In this document: positions 31,041 to 41,203 of the stretch, piece after piece
Layout: every line of letters begins with the position of its first letter
How positions within the stretch are numbered: the stretch's first letter is position 1
NCBI GenBank assembly: GCA_947374865.1
Contig: CANCDR010000017.1
Span: 1-52,303, forward strand
Direction of reading: 5' to 3'
Length of the DNA: 52,303 nucleotides
Source of the DNA: Oxalobacteraceae bacterium
Lineage (GTDB): Bacteria > Pseudomonadota > Gammaproteobacteria > Burkholderiales > Burkholderiaceae_D
The notes under the pieces: model-generated
What the model was told of the DNA's origin: nothing
What the model saw: the letters and a program-made list of their open reading frames with translations, nothing else
Databases searched by the model: none
Translations under genes and position numbers: made by a program

Positions 31041-33821
31041 TCAGGCCGGCTGACCTACTTTCTGCGCAATGATTTTCTTTAACTCCGGTACGCAGGAACC
31101 GCAGTTCGTGCCGCACTGAAGCGTATTTTGTAAAGCGAGCAGCCTCTCGGCAGGACTGCCATGATTGAGTGTATCTTGCTGTGCGAGCGCCTCGGTGATG
31201 GCGTTTTCAGCGACATTAAAGCAATTACAGATGACATTGCCGCGCGCCTTGAAATTCTGCGGTGGCTGCGTCGATGGCATCAGCAGCGCACGGCCCAAAG
31301 CAGCGACCGGGATTTCTTCCTGCAGGTATTGGCGCAGCCAGTGTTCGGCCGCCATATCGCCGCACAAAGCGACTGCCTGCAGCTTGCCATCGGCTTGCAG
31401 AAGATGGCGCGCATTGCCACGCCGGGGATCATCGTAGCGCAGGACTGCCGGACCGACGATGCCAAATTTAATTTCAATCTCGCGTACCAGCTCAGGCGAC
31501 AGCGCGACTTCGTCGGCCGCACGAAACAAGACGCCGACCCTGTCGCGCCCAAACAGGGTACAGGAGGCGTAAGCAAATTGGCGTAAATAGGGTCGCAGTC
31601 GCAGCTGTAGTGCGAGCGCCTGCTCTTCTTCGATCCAGCCAAATACCAGCAGCCGAGCGGGTAACTCGGCTTTAAGAATTTTGACGGCAGCGTGTTTGAG
31701 TTCGGGCTGCTTGGATACCGGATCAATGGCCGGCGAGGTCAAGGCATTCACCCCAGTGCTGCCCTGCCCTGCATGCGCACGACCGGAAATACTCTCCTCG
31801 CCCCAATGCATGCCAATAAATACCTGACCGGCGCGCATGTCATCACCAGCTGCTACGGGAAAAATTTGCGAACCACGACGACTCGTTACATGCACCAGAT
31901 CGCCCGTCGCAAAACCACGCCGCGCCATATCGCCCGCCGCCATCACAATACTGGCCTCGGGCGCATGTGAAAACAGCTGTGCTACGGTACCGGTGCGGCT
32001 CATGCCGTGCCACTGATCACGCAGGCGACCGGTATTCAGACGAAAAGGGAAGCGCGCATCGACCGCTTCGGCGACCGGCACATAAGGCGTGAGCACAAAG
32101 CGCGCACGGCCGCTGGCGGTGGGGAATAGGCCATCTTCGTACAGGCGCAGTTTGCCGTGCTTGGCACCGCTGACATAGGGCCACTGCTGTGGACCGTCAC
32201 GCTCGAGAATTGGGTAAGAGAGCCCGGTAATGTCCAGATCGCGACCACGGGTCGATTCGCGGTGCTCGTTCCAGATTTGCTCTGCACGCTCATACGCAAA
32301 CAAACCGGTGTGCCGGCCCTGACGCGCTTCGAGGCGCTGGGCAAACTGGACCGCGATTTGCCAGTCATGCCGCGCTTCTCCGGGCGCTGGAATGGCTGGC
32401 AAGACACGCGTGATGCGGCGTTCGGAATTGGTGACGCTGCCGTCTTTTTCGGCCCAGGTCGAGGCCGGCAACAGCACGTCGGCATAGTCGGCGGTGGCAG
32501 TGCTGTGAAAGGCTTCCTGCACAATGACGAGTTCGGCTTTTTCCAGCGCTTCCCGAATCAAGGTCTGGTCCGGCATCGACTGCGCCGGATTAGTACAGAC
32601 GATCCAGATGATCTTGATTGACCCGCTACGCACGGCCTCAAACATTTCTACTGCCGTTTTACCAGGCACAGCGGGCACGTCTGCCACGCCCCACAGCGAG
32701 GCGACTTCGGCCCGATGTTGCGGGTTGCTTAAATCGCGATGCGCCGAGAGCAGATTGGCCATGCCGCCCACTTCCCGCCCGCCCATCGCATTGGGTTGGC
32801 CCGTGAGCGAAAAGGGGCCGGCACCCGGCTTGCCGATTTGATGGGTCGCCAGATGCAAATTAATGAGAGCGGCATTTTTTGCCGTGCCGGAGGCGGACTG
32901 ATTTAAGCCCTGACAATAGAGCGACAGACTCGCCTTCGATTCGCCAAACCAGCGGGCTGCCAATAGCAGATCCGCTTCGGTAATGCCACAAGTTTGGGCC
33001 ACAAACTGCGGCGTAAAGTCGCGCACCAAACGCTTTAATTCGGTAAAACCTTCGGTATGCGCTTCAATATAGGCGGTGTCGACGAGCTCATCCCATAAAC
33101 ACAAATGCAGCATGCCGTTAAACAGGGCCACATCCGTGCCGGGCAAAATCGGCAGAAATAAATCGGCATCACGCGCGGTGTCGGTACGACGTGGATCAGC
33201 GACGATCACTCTTAAGGCGGGATTTTTTAACCGTGCCGCTTCGATTCGGCGATACAAAATGGGGTGGGCGAAGGCGGTGTTAGAACCGACAATAAAGATC
33301 AGCTGCGCGGCATCGATATCTTCATAGCAGCAAGGCGGCGCATCAGCACCCAGCGTTTGCTTGTAGGCGGCCACCGCGCTCGACATGCATAGTCGCGAAT
33401 TGGTATCGATATTGTTGGTGCCGATCAGACCCTTGGCCAGTTTATTAAAGACGTAATAATCTTCCGTGAGCAGTTGACCGGAAATATAAAATCCCACGCT
33501 ATCGGGGCCGTACAGGCTGATGGTGTCGTCAAACTTTTGCGCCAGAAAATCCAGCGTGGCGTCCCACGTTGCCGGTCCGCGCGGCTGCGCGCGCTGAGTG
33601 CGCATTTCCGGTGTCAGTGCGCGTACCTGACGTGCGATGGCCGGCGTGGCCGTTAAATGCAAGGTACTGCCCTTGGTGCACAGCCGGCCAAAATTTGCCG
33701 GATGTTCCGGGTCGCCGCGCACATCGAGTACCTGTTGGCCGTCGGTTTTAATCAGTACGCCGCAGCCAACGCCGCAGTAACAGCAGGTCGACTTAATTTC
33801 ATGCGGCGCTGCGAGGCTCAT
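31041..33821 (-). CDS. nasA: Assimilatory nitrate reductase catalytic subunit
   Basis: This 926-residue cytoplasmic molybdopterin enzyme reduces nitrate to nitrite. The N-terminal [4Fe-4S] motif is STCCYCGVGCGVLIKT, with the fourth Cys in GRLCTKGS. The molybdopterin domains follow (NIDTNSRLCMSSAVAAYKQT; GQPNAMGGREVGG) and the dinucleotide-binding domain near 590-710. The extra C-terminal part (about 730-926) ends in a BFD-type [2Fe-2S] domain, CNCFNVAEN and CGTNCGSCVPELKK, as in Klebsiella NasA. No separate NasC-like reductase gene is seen nearby, so the electron donor is unknown. It overlaps nirD by 4 bp. Confidence 0.94.
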   Translation of the reverse strand: MSLAAPHEIKSTCCYCGVGCGVLIKTDGQQVLDVRGDPEHPANFGRLCTKGSTLHLTATPAIARQVRALTPEMRTQRAQPRGPATWDATLDFLAQKFDDTISLYGPDSVGFYISGQLLTEDYYVFNKLAKGLIGTNNIDTNSRLCMSSAVAAYKQTLGADAPPCCYEDIDAAQLIFIVGSNTAFAHPILYRRIEAARLKNPALRVIVADPRRTDTARDADLFLPILPGTDVALFNGMLHLCLWDELVDTAYIEAHTEGFTELKRLVRDFTPQFVAQTCGITEADLLLAARWFGESKASLSLYCQGLNQSASGTAKNAALINLHLATHQIGKPGAGPFSLTGQPNAMGGREVGGMANLLSAHRDLSNPQHRAEVASLWGVADVPAVPGKTAVEMFEAVRSGSIKIIWIVCTNPAQSMPDQTLIREALEKAELVIVQEAFHSTATADYADVLLPASTWAEKDGSVTNSERRITRVLPAIPAPGEARHDWQIAVQFAQRLEARQGRHTGLFAYERAEQIWNEHRESTRGRDLDITGLSYPILERDGPQQWPYVSGAKHGKLRLYEDGLFPTASGRARFVLTPYVPVAEAVDARFPFRLNTGRLRDQWHGMSRTGTVAQLFSHAPEASIVMAAGDMARRGFATGDLVHVTSRRGSQIFPVAAGDDMRAGQVFIGMHWGEESISGRAHAGQGSTGVNALTSPAIDPVSKQPELKHAAVKILKAELPARLLVFGWIEEEQALALQLRLRPYLRQFAYASCTLFGRDRVGVLFRAADEVALSPELVREIEIKFGIVGPAVLRYDDPRRGNARHLLQADGKLQAVALCGDMAAEHWLRQYLQEEIPVAALGRALLMPSTQPPQNFKARGNVICNCFNVAENAITEALAQQDTLNHGSPAERLLALQNTLQCGTNCGSCVPELKKIIAQKVGQPA

Positions 33822-34186
33822 GCAGACAGGTCCGCTTTGTGCGGCGCATTCAATTCCAGTACATCGAGCGAAACCTGGCCGTGCTCGACTTTGACGCTAA
33901 AGCTTTGGGTGCAGCCGACATCGGGCGCCATGGCGCAACCCGAGCCAAGTTCGATGTGCCAGCTATGCATCGGGCAGGCGACCCGCTCACCGAACACGAT
34001 GCCTTGCGAGAGCGGCCCACCCTTGTGCGGACAGCGGTCGAGCAAGGCAAATATTTTGTCTTCACTGCTGCGGAACAGGGCGACGTCGGTCGGCACTACA
34101 CCGGCTTGCGGCGCACGCCGTACGACGCGCGAACCGAGCACGGGTATGTCGTTCACGCCGCAAATAACTGTCCATTGATGTGTCAT
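33818..34186 (-). CDS. nirD: Nitrite reductase small subunit (Rieske-type)
   Basis: This 122-residue NirD is the small partner of NirB in NADH-dependent nitrite reduction to ammonium. It has a Rieske-like fold with an apparently complete [2Fe-2S] ligand set: C-P-H in DRCPHKGGPLSQG and C-x2-H in ACPMHSWHIELGSG. Many enterobacterial NirD proteins lack these ligands, so a real cluster is possible here. It starts 16 bp after nirB and overlaps nasA by 4 bp, in a nirB-nirD-nasA order. Confidence 0.93.
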   Translation of the reverse strand: MTHQWTVICGVNDIPVLGSRVVRRAPQAGVVPTDVALFRSSEDKIFALLDRCPHKGGPLSQGIVFGERVACPMHSWHIELGSGCAMAPDVGCTQSFSVKVEHGQVSLDVLELNAPHKADLSA

Positions 34187-34202
34187 GATTTTTCCTTGAG
34201 TC

Positions 34203-36641
34203 TTAAACGGTCAGCGGCGTGAACTGGCGCAGGTCGAGCATGGCTTTTTCCGGCTCATGCCATGGGTCGGGTTCACCATCGAGCGCAAATAATAATCGCT
34301 CATACAGTGCCTGACGATTGGCATGATCTTCCACCACTGCTTGCTTGACCTGTTCGAGTCCGACGCGGGCCAGGTAATGCACCGTCCGCTCGAGGTACCA
34401 CCCCTGTTCGCGATACAGCTGCAGGAAGGCGCCGGAATATTCCAGCACTTCCTGATGCGTTTTGAGTTTGACAAAAAATTGCGCGACTTCAGTTTTGATG
34501 CCGCCGTTACCGCCGACGTAAATTTCCCAACCCGAATCGACGCCAATCACGCCCACGTCTTTGATGCCGGATTCAGCACAATTGCGCGGACAGCCGGATA
34601 CGGCAATCTTGACTTTGTGGGGTGCGTACATGCGCCACAGTGCGCGCTCGAGCTCCTTACCCATCAAGGTGGAATCCTGGGTACCGAAGCGACACCATTC
34701 GGAACCGACGCAAGTTTTGACGGTACGTAGCGCCTTGGCATAGGCATGGCCGGAAGGCATATCGAGTTCTGTCCAGACCTGTTTCAGATCTTCTTTTTTA
34801 ACGCCTAACAAATCGATACGCTGGCCGCCTGTGACCTTGACGGTTGGGATCTTGAACTTATCGACCACGTCGGCGATACGGCGTAATTCTGAAGAATTGG
34901 TCTCACCGGCCCACATACGCGGAATGACCGAGAAGGTGCCGTCTTTCTGGATATTGGCGTGCGCCCGTTCATTGATGTAGCGCGACTGCGGATCGTCCAC
35001 CGCCTCATGCGGCCAGGTCGACAGCAGGTAGTAATTGATGGCCGGCCGACAGGTCGTGCAGCCATTTGGCGTACGCCAGTTCATGGCTGCCATGGTGGCG
35101 GAAATGGTGAGGAATTTTTCTGCCCGAATCGCGTCGCGCACATCCTGATGCGTATGGTCGGTGCAGTGACAAAGTGACTTGGCCTTGCTGGCCGTAGAAT
35201 AATCGCCACCGGCAGTAGACATGATGATCTGTTCGACCAAGCCAGTACAGGAACCACAGGAAGCCGAGGCTTTGGTATGTTTGCGCACGTCTTCGAGCGT
35301 AAATAAACCCTGCTCCTTGATCGCCTTGACGATGGTACCTTTACAGACACCATTGCAGCCGCAGACTTCCGCCGTGTCGGGCATGGTCGCAGCCTTGGTA
35401 TAACCCTCATGACCGACGTCACCGGGGCGACGCGTATTGGCTTCGCCAAACATGAGTGAATCGCGGATTTCGCCGATGTCTTTACCTTCGCGCAGTAACT
35501 GAAAATACCAGCTACCGTCGACGGTATCGCCGTAGAGACAGGCGCCGACCAGTTTATCGCCCTTAAGCACCAGCTTTTTATATACCCCACCGATCGGATC
35601 GGACAACACGATTTCATCCATTCCCTCGCCGCCCATAAAATCGCCGGCAGAAAACAGATCGATACCGGTGACCTTGAGTTTGGTCGAAGTGAGTGAACCC
35701 TGATAGCGGCCGATACCAAAATTACCCAGATGATTAGCGCAGACCTTGGCCATTTCAAACAGCGGCGCGACCAAGCCATACACCGTACCGCGATGATTGA
35801 CGCATTCACCCACAGCGTAGACGCGCGGATCAAAGGTCTGCATGGTGTCGTTGACGATGATCCCGCGATCGCAATGAATGCCTGCCGCCTCAGCCAGTGC
35901 CGTATTAGGACGAATGCCGACGGCCATGACGACCAGCTGTGCCGGGATTTCACTGCCATCGGTAAAGCGCAGTGCCGCAACCCGGCCATCGGCGCCGGCG
36001 ACTAATTCTTTGGTATTTTTCGCCAACATGAATTTCAAGCCGCGCTGCTCAAGCGAATTTTGCAGCATCTTGCCGGCGACTTCATCGAGCTGACGTTCCA
36101 TCAGCGTAGCCGGCAAATGCACCACCGTCACATCCATGCCGCGCAGTTTCAAGCCATTGGCCGCTTCCAGTCCGAGCAGGCCACCGCCGATCACCACCGC
36201 ATGGGTATGCACCTTGGCCGCGTCGATCATGGCATTGGTGTCATGGATGTCGCGATAGGCGATCACGCCCGGCAAATCCTTGCCTGGCACTGGCAGCATG
36301 AAGGGATTCGAACCTGTGGCCAGCAGCAGACGATCATAGTCAACGCTGGTGCCGTCATCGGCGATAACGCAGCGGTTGACGCGATCGATCTGGGTGATTT
36401 TTTTACCCAGATGGAGGGTAATATTATTTTCTGCATACCAGTCGACGTCATTGAGCATGATGTCGTCAATGGTTTGTTCGCCGGCCAAGACCGGCGAGAG
36501 CAAAATGCGATTGTAGTTAGCGTAAGGCTCAGCACCGAAGACGGTGATGTCGTAGAGGTCCGGGGCTATTTTGCGCAGTTCTTCCAGCGTTCGCACGCCT
36601 GCCATGCCGTTGCCGACCATGACCAGTTTGAGTTTTTTCAT
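34203..36641 (-). CDS. nirB: NADH-dependent nitrite reductase large subunit
   Basis: This 812-residue enzyme catalyses six-electron reduction of nitrite to ammonium. Residues about 1-290 are a FAD/NAD oxidoreductase (VMVGNGMAGVRTLEEL; VIGGGLLGLEAANGL; ATGSNPF). About 420-475 holds a BFD-like [2Fe-2S] domain (CGCNGVCKG, CGSCTGLVEQI), with another Cys-rich stretch (SLCHCTDHTH, NGCTTCRPAIN). About 555-720 is the sirohaem/[4Fe-4S] module with CVGSEWCRFGTQ and GCPRNCAESGIKDVG providing the four Cys. It works with nirD (downstream) and receives nitrite from NasA. Confidence 0.96.
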   Translation of the reverse strand: MKKLKLVMVGNGMAGVRTLEELRKIAPDLYDITVFGAEPYANYNRILLSPVLAGEQTIDDIMLNDVDWYAENNITLHLGKKITQIDRVNRCVIADDGTSVDYDRLLLATGSNPFMLPVPGKDLPGVIAYRDIHDTNAMIDAAKVHTHAVVIGGGLLGLEAANGLKLRGMDVTVVHLPATLMERQLDEVAGKMLQNSLEQRGLKFMLAKNTKELVAGADGRVAALRFTDGSEIPAQLVVMAVGIRPNTALAEAAGIHCDRGIIVNDTMQTFDPRVYAVGECVNHRGTVYGLVAPLFEMAKVCANHLGNFGIGRYQGSLTSTKLKVTGIDLFSAGDFMGGEGMDEIVLSDPIGGVYKKLVLKGDKLVGACLYGDTVDGSWYFQLLREGKDIGEIRDSLMFGEANTRRPGDVGHEGYTKAATMPDTAEVCGCNGVCKGTIVKAIKEQGLFTLEDVRKHTKASASCGSCTGLVEQIIMSTAGGDYSTASKAKSLCHCTDHTHQDVRDAIRAEKFLTISATMAAMNWRTPNGCTTCRPAINYYLLSTWPHEAVDDPQSRYINERAHANIQKDGTFSVIPRMWAGETNSSELRRIADVVDKFKIPTVKVTGGQRIDLLGVKKEDLKQVWTELDMPSGHAYAKALRTVKTCVGSEWCRFGTQDSTLMGKELERALWRMYAPHKVKIAVSGCPRNCAESGIKDVGVIGVDSGWEIYVGGNGGIKTEVAQFFVKLKTHQEVLEYSGAFLQLYREQGWYLERTVHYLARVGLEQVKQAVVEDHANRQALYERLLFALDGEPDPWHEPEKAMLDLRQFTPLTV

Positions 36642-36712
36642 CGTGTATCCGTGTTTGATTACTGGTGTTTAATAGGCCTGCACGTGATGCAGGCTCAGTG
36701 CGCTAAGCGACG

Positions 36713-37516
36713 CTAAGCGGCCTTGCTCGCCGGATGCGCCTGACGGTGATAAAGAAATTCCAGTACCGCTGTGCGATATTCGATGTACAGCGGATCGTGT
36801 GCCAGGGCGACTCGATCACGCGGCCGGCCCAGGCGGACTGACAAAATCTCGCCAATCGTCGCCGCTGGTCCGTTGGTCATCATGACGATGCGGTCCGACA
36901 GCAAGACGGCTTCATCCACATCATGCGTGACCATCACGACCGTCGAGCCGGTCTGGGCAACGATCTTGAGCAGTTCATCCTGCAAATGTGCGCGCGTGAG
37001 GGCGTCGAGGGCACCGAAAGGTTCATCCATGAGCAGCACTTTAGGTTCCATCGCCAGTGCCCGGGCGATCCCTACGCGCTGTTTCATGCCGCCTGAAATT
37101 TCATGCGGACGTTTTTTTTCTGCCGGCAGCAGACCGACCAGATCGAGCGCCGCCAAAGCGCGCTCTTTTAAACGGGCGCGGGTTTCAGTCGGACCAAAAA
37201 CCCGTTCGATACCCAGATAAATATTTTCGTAGCAGGTCAGCCATGGCAAGAGTGAGTGATTCTGAAACACCACCGCCCGCTCCGGGGAAGGTCCGGCGAT
37301 CTCGCGATTGGCGCACAACAGATTGCCGCTGGTGGCTGTCGTCAAGCCGGCAATCAAATTAAGCAGCGTTGATTTGCCACAGCCGGAGTGGCCGATCAGG
37401 GTGATGAATTCGCCTTTGCTGACGGCCAGATTAATCTCGCGCAGGGCATGGAAGCTGCCTTTTCTGGTCGTGAAAACCATCTCGGCATCTTGCACTTCAA
37501 TGAATTTTTCCATCAT
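36713..37516 (-). CDS. nrtD: Nitrate ABC transporter ATPase
   Basis: This 267-residue ATPase has Walker [14 protein letters not shown]-loop [11 protein letters not shown], signature SGGMKQR, Walker [16 protein letters not shown] and H-loop VTHDVDEA. It is a NrtD/NasD/SsuB-type ATPase without the extra solute-binding domain of cyanobacterial NrtC. The stop of nrtB overlaps its ATG (TGATG). It energises nitrate uptake with NrtA and NrtB. The symbol follows the single-domain ATPase and could equally be written nasD. Confidence 0.92.
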   Translation of the reverse strand: MMEKFIEVQDAEMVFTTRKGSFHALREINLAVSKGEFITLIGHSGCGKSTLLNLIAGLTTATSGNLLCANREIAGPSPERAVVFQNHSLLPWLTCYENIYLGIERVFGPTETRARLKERALAALDLVGLLPAEKKRPHEISGGMKQRVGIARALAMEPKVLLMDEPFGALDALTRAHLQDELLKIVAQTGSTVVMVTHDVDEAVLLSDRIVMMTNGPAATIGEILSVRLGRPRDRVALAHDPLYIEYRTAVLEFLYHRQAHPASKAA

Positions 37517-38409
37517 CAGTTTCCAACTTCTTCGTAAGTAAATGTACGCGCAATGGCGACCAAGGCTTGTTCGAGCAGCAGTCCGACCACACCGATGGTG
37601 ACGATGGCAATGATGATGTGCGGGACATTGAGGCTATTCCATTCATCCCACACCCAAAAGCCGATTCCCACACCACCAGTGAGCATTTCTGCTGCCACGA
37701 TGACCAGCCAGGCCGTGCCAATGGCCAGCCGCACGCCGGTCAGCATGTACGGCAGCACCGAGGGAAACAGGATACTGGTGAGGATCTTCCATTCCGACAG
37801 ATTGAGTACCCGCGCGACGTTCATGTAATCCTGCGGCACACGTTGAACACCCACGGCGGTGTTGATAATCATGGGCCAGATCGAGCAGATAAAAATCGCC
37901 CAGATGGCAGCCGGATTGGCGGCCTTGAACACCATCAGTCCAATCGGCAGCCATGCCAGCGGCGAGACCGGTTTTAATATACTGATCACTGGGCCGAACA
38001 TGCCTGACAAAAATTTAAAACGACCAATCATGAAGCCCAAAGGAATGCCGACCGCTGCCGCCAAACCAAAGCCGACCCCAACCCGCTGCAAGGAGGCCAA
38101 CACGTTCCAGCCGATGCCCTGATCATTCGGTCCCTTGCGGTAGAAGGGATCCGAAAAAATCACGATCGCTTCACGCAAGGTCACGCCAGGGGATGGGAAG
38201 GCACTGTCTTTGAGCGACAGAATTTCCCATATCAGCACCAGCAAAGCCAGGCCCAAGATTGGCGGTAAAAGGGTGATGACCAGTGGATGGGTGGCGGCCT
38301 TGAAGACCGGTGTATCTGCACCGACTTTGGCGCGTCGCTTGAGTTCCAATGACGCGGCGGGTGGATGACTACCACCTGCCGAGACTGTTTTTTTTGTTAC
38401 TGCATTCAT
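37516..38409 (-). CDS. nrtB: Nitrate ABC transporter permease
   Basis: This 297-residue inner-membrane permease of the BPD family has about six membrane helices. The EAA-like cytoplasmic loop is [20 protein letters not shown], which docks the ATPase. It has a long N-terminal cytoplasmic tail (about 1-40) before the first helix ([17 protein letters not shown]). It pairs with NrtD and the NrtA binding protein; translational coupling to nrtD is by TGATG. Confidence 0.92.
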   Translation of the reverse strand: MNAVTKKTVSAGGSHPPAASLELKRRAKVGADTPVFKAATHPLVITLLPPILGLALLVLIWEILSLKDSAFPSPGVTLREAIVIFSDPFYRKGPNDQGIGWNVLASLQRVGVGFGLAAAVGIPLGFMIGRFKFLSGMFGPVISILKPVSPLAWLPIGLMVFKAANPAAIWAIFICSIWPMIINTAVGVQRVPQDYMNVARVLNLSEWKILTSILFPSVLPYMLTGVRLAIGTAWLVIVAAEMLTGGVGIGFWVWDEWNSLNVPHIIIAIVTIGVVGLLLEQALVAIARTFTYEEVGN

Positions 38410-38442
38410 GCCTACTCCCTGATTAAGTCGCCTGGACTGGCA

Positions 38443-39693
38443 TCACGCTCGAATCTTGAAGGACGCCGCATAGGCCTTGGGATTTTTGCCGTCCCAGACG
38501 CTGCCGTCGACCATTTTGCTGCTGCGAAGTGCATCCTTTGGCACATTCACTTTGGCCATGGCCGCAGCGTCTTTGTACAGATCGATCTGGTTAATCGACT
38601 TGGCCACCGCCAGATAATCTGGCTCAGCCTTGAGCAGACCCCAACGTTTGTGCTGGGTGAGGAACCACATACCGTCCGACAGGTACGGGAAATTCACCAG
38701 ACCGTCGTTGTGGAACTTCATGTAATTCGGATCGTCCCAAGTTTTGCCCAGACCATTTTGATAGCGTCCGAGAATGCGCTGGTTGATCACATCGACCGAG
38801 GTGTTAACGTAGGATTTATCGGCGATGGTTTCTGCCATCTTGTTTTTGTTCGACAGCGAGGCGTCGATCCATTTACTCGCTTCGAGCACGGCGGCGGTCA
38901 GGGCGCGCGCGGTGTTGGGATACTTCTTGACCCATTCAGCGCTGGTACCCAGGACTTTTTCCGGATGATCTTTCCAGATGTCTTGCGTGGTGATGGCGGT
39001 GATGCCGATGCCATCGGCGATGGCGCGATGATTCCATGGTTCGCCCACACAGTAGCCATCCATATTCCCCACCCGCATATTGGCTACCATTTGCGGTGGC
39101 GGCACGGTGATCACTTTGGCGTCCTTCATCGGATCAATGCCGTGCGCGGCCAGCCAGTAATAGAGCCACATGGCGTGGGTACCGGTGGGGAAGGTTTGCG
39201 CAAAGGTGTATTCGCGCTTTTCCGTTTGCATCAGCTTGGCGAGCGACGCGCCATCGACCGCGCCTTTATCGGCCAGCTTTTTCGATAGCGTGATGGCTTG
39301 ACCGTTATGATTTAAGGTCATGAGGATAGCCATGTCCTTTTTAGGACCCGCTGTTCCCAGATGCACGCCATACACCAGGCCATACAGCACATGGGCAGCA
39401 TCAAGCTCCCCATTGACCAGTTTGTCACGCACACTGGCCCAGGAAGATTCCTTGGTCGGGACGATTTTGATACCGTATTTTTTATCAAAGCCGAGTACCG
39501 ATGCCATCACGACCGAGGCACAGTCCGTCAGCGGAATAAAGCCGACCTTGACCTCTTCTTTTTCTGGCTTGTCGGTGCCGGCAGCCCAAACTCCGCCGCT
39601 GATTAAGCCAGTGGCCATACCGGTGGCAATGCCAGTACTGGCCTGAAGGAGCTTACGACGGACGGAATTAGTGGGAATATGTTTGGCTGTCAT
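38443..39693 (-). CDS. nrtA: Nitrate-binding protein, Tat signal
   Basis: This 416-residue NrtA/CmpA-like binding protein has an N-terminal twin-arginine motif (SVRRKLLQASTG) followed by a hydrophobic stretch, so Tat export is likely. The mature part begins near residue 40 (EEVKVGFIPLTDCASVVMAS) and has the conserved nitrate-family core (NHNGQAITLSKKL; VGEPWNHRAIADGIG). It delivers nitrate to NrtBD. It is the first gene of the operon, which has a sigma54-type promoter 61 bp upstream of the ATG. Confidence 0.93.
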   Translation of the reverse strand: MTAKHIPTNSVRRKLLQASTGIATGMATGLISGGVWAAGTDKPEKEEVKVGFIPLTDCASVVMASVLGFDKKYGIKIVPTKESSWASVRDKLVNGELDAAHVLYGLVYGVHLGTAGPKKDMAILMTLNHNGQAITLSKKLADKGAVDGASLAKLMQTEKREYTFAQTFPTGTHAMWLYYWLAAHGIDPMKDAKVITVPPPQMVANMRVGNMDGYCVGEPWNHRAIADGIGITAITTQDIWKDHPEKVLGTSAEWVKKYPNTARALTAAVLEASKWIDASLSNKNKMAETIADKSYVNTSVDVINQRILGRYQNGLGKTWDDPNYMKFHNDGLVNFPYLSDGMWFLTQHKRWGLLKAEPDYLAVAKSINQIDLYKDAAAMAKVNVPKDALRSSKMVDGSVWDGKNPKAYAASFKIRA

Positions 39694-39753
39694 GCTGTCC
39701 TCCGCTTGAGATGGTGCTGCGCTGTCGCCGGAATGGCTTTTTAAATCATTAGA

Positions 39754-39768
39754 GCAATTGGTGTGCCA
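39754..39768 (-). promoter_or_regulatory. Sigma54 promoter of the nitrate operon
   Basis: The minus strand reads TGGCAC-ACCAA-TTGC, with GG at -24 and GC at -12 at the exact RpoN spacing. Transcription would start near 39742, leaving a leader of about 49 nt before nrtA. This is the clearest regulatory sequence in the window. Confidence 0.85.
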
Positions 39769-39837
39769 GCTTCTGGTTCACGCAATCACGCTCGCGCTCG
39801 CGTTTTTTGCTTCAGTCATGCCCTTGGGTGGTGCGTC

Positions 39838-39868
39838 GCACTAAATTAGGGCTGCACTATTTTGGCGC
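39838..39868 (-). promoter_or_regulatory. NtrC-like binding sites
   Basis: Two tandem 15-mers, GCACT-AAATT-AGGGC (39838-39852) and GCACT-ATTTT-GGCGC (39854-39868), resemble the NtrC consensus GCACC-N5-GGTGC, the second with two changes. They are 16 bp apart, about 75-110 bp upstream of the sigma54 promoter, as expected for an enhancer. A half-site GGTGC lies at 39830-39834. Confidence 0.55.
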
Positions 39869-39962
39869 CGACATGAATCATGGCGTGAGGCCTGAATGTT
39901 GGACGCTTTCCTTTACAATAGCGCTTTCCCTTTACGGCCGCGGCGCCCCTCACTGCTCTCTT

Positions 39963-41000
39963 ATGATCGTTCTTGGCCTTGAATCTTCGTGCGACGAAAC
40001 CGGTATTGCGCTCTACGATACCGAGCGTGGATTGCTCGCGCATGCGCTGCATTCACAGGTCGCCATGCATGAAGCCTACGGCGGTGTGGTACCAGAACTG
40101 GCCTCGCGCGATCACATTCGGCGCGCGATTCCCCTGCTCGATCAATGCCTGCAAGACGCTTCATTGGTGTGCAGTGATATCGATGCGATCGCTTATACGC
40201 AGGGTCCGGGCTTGGCGGGCGCACTATTAGTAGGCGCCTCGGTGGCCTGCTCGCTCGGGCTGGCGCTGGATCTGCCGGTACTGGGTGTGCACCATTTGGA
40301 AGGACATTTGCTGTCGCCCTTACTGAGTCCCAATCCACCCGAATTTCCGTTTGTAGCCTTGCTGGTATCGGGCGGCCATACTCAGCTTATGCGGGTCGAT
40401 GGCGTCGGTCGTTACGCGCTGCTGGGTGAAACGGTGGACGATGCCGCTGGTGAGGCGTTTGATAAGTCGGCCAAATTACTCGGCCTGGGCTATCCAGGCG
40501 GGCCGGCTATTTCTGCCTTAGCCAATCTGGGCAATCCGGCGACACATCAGCTGCCACGGCCGATGTTGCATTCAAAAGATTTGAATTTTAGTTTTTCCGG
40601 CTTGAAGACTGCGGTGCTGACGGTCGTAAAAAAACATCCGCAGGCTTTGAGCGAACAAGACAAAGCCGATATTGCACGCGGTTTTGTGGACGCCATCGTC
40701 GATGTACTGACAGCGAAGTGTCTGGCCGCTTTAAAGCAGACCGGTCTGCAGCGGCTGGTGATCGCCGGCGGCGTTGGTGCGAACCTGCAGCTTCGTGCGT
40801 CCTTGAATGCGGCAGCAGCTAAGCGGCGCTTCAAGGTGTTTTATCCGGCGCTCGAATTTTGTACCGATAACGGCGCCATGATCGCCTTCGCCGGCGCTCG
40901 CCAGCTGATGGAAAATCCCGCAGCAGCGGTGCGTGACTACGCCTTTAATGTCAAACCACGCTGGCCCCTGAGTGAATGCCGGAGTGGCTTGCTGGCTTAG
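39963..41000 (+). CDS. tsaD: tRNA t6A biosynthesis protein TsaD
   Basis: This 345-residue protein has an ATG start at 39963 at the canonical N-terminus [19 protein letters not shown]; the open frame extends upstream through the nitrate regulatory region only by chance. TsaD (Gcp/YgjD/Kae1) transfers threonylcarbamoyl to A37 of ANN-reading tRNAs. Metal-binding His motif [10 protein letters not shown], phosphate loops [11 protein letters not shown] and [20 protein letters not shown], and [10 protein letters not shown] are all present. It is divergent from the nitrate operon. Confidence 0.96.
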   Translation: MIVLGLESSCDETGIALYDTERGLLAHALHSQVAMHEAYGGVVPELASRDHIRRAIPLLDQCLQDASLVCSDIDAIAYTQGPGLAGALLVGASVACSLGLALDLPVLGVHHLEGHLLSPLLSPNPPEFPFVALLVSGGHTQLMRVDGVGRYALLGETVDDAAGEAFDKSAKLLGLGYPGGPAISALANLGNPATHQLPRPMLHSKDLNFSFSGLKTAVLTVVKKHPQALSEQDKADIARGFVDAIVDVLTAKCLAALKQTGLQRLVIAGGVGANLQLRASLNAAAAKRRFKVFYPALEFCTDNGAMIAFAGARQLMENPAAAVRDYAFNVKPRWPLSECRSGLLA

Positions 41001-41203
41001 TTTTTTTATTTTGTCCTTGTTTCGCCCTCTCGCTTAGCAGACTTCTTCGCCGCACATCTGCGCGAAATTATCAACACTTCATCCCACTTTTCAAAATGCG
41101 TAAGGCGAGTAAGTCGTCACTCGTTTATTATTCATAAATTAGCTTATTAGTGTCGATTATAGCGGGAGCGACGAATGCAAATTATGCGCAATTTCATCCG
41201 GCA

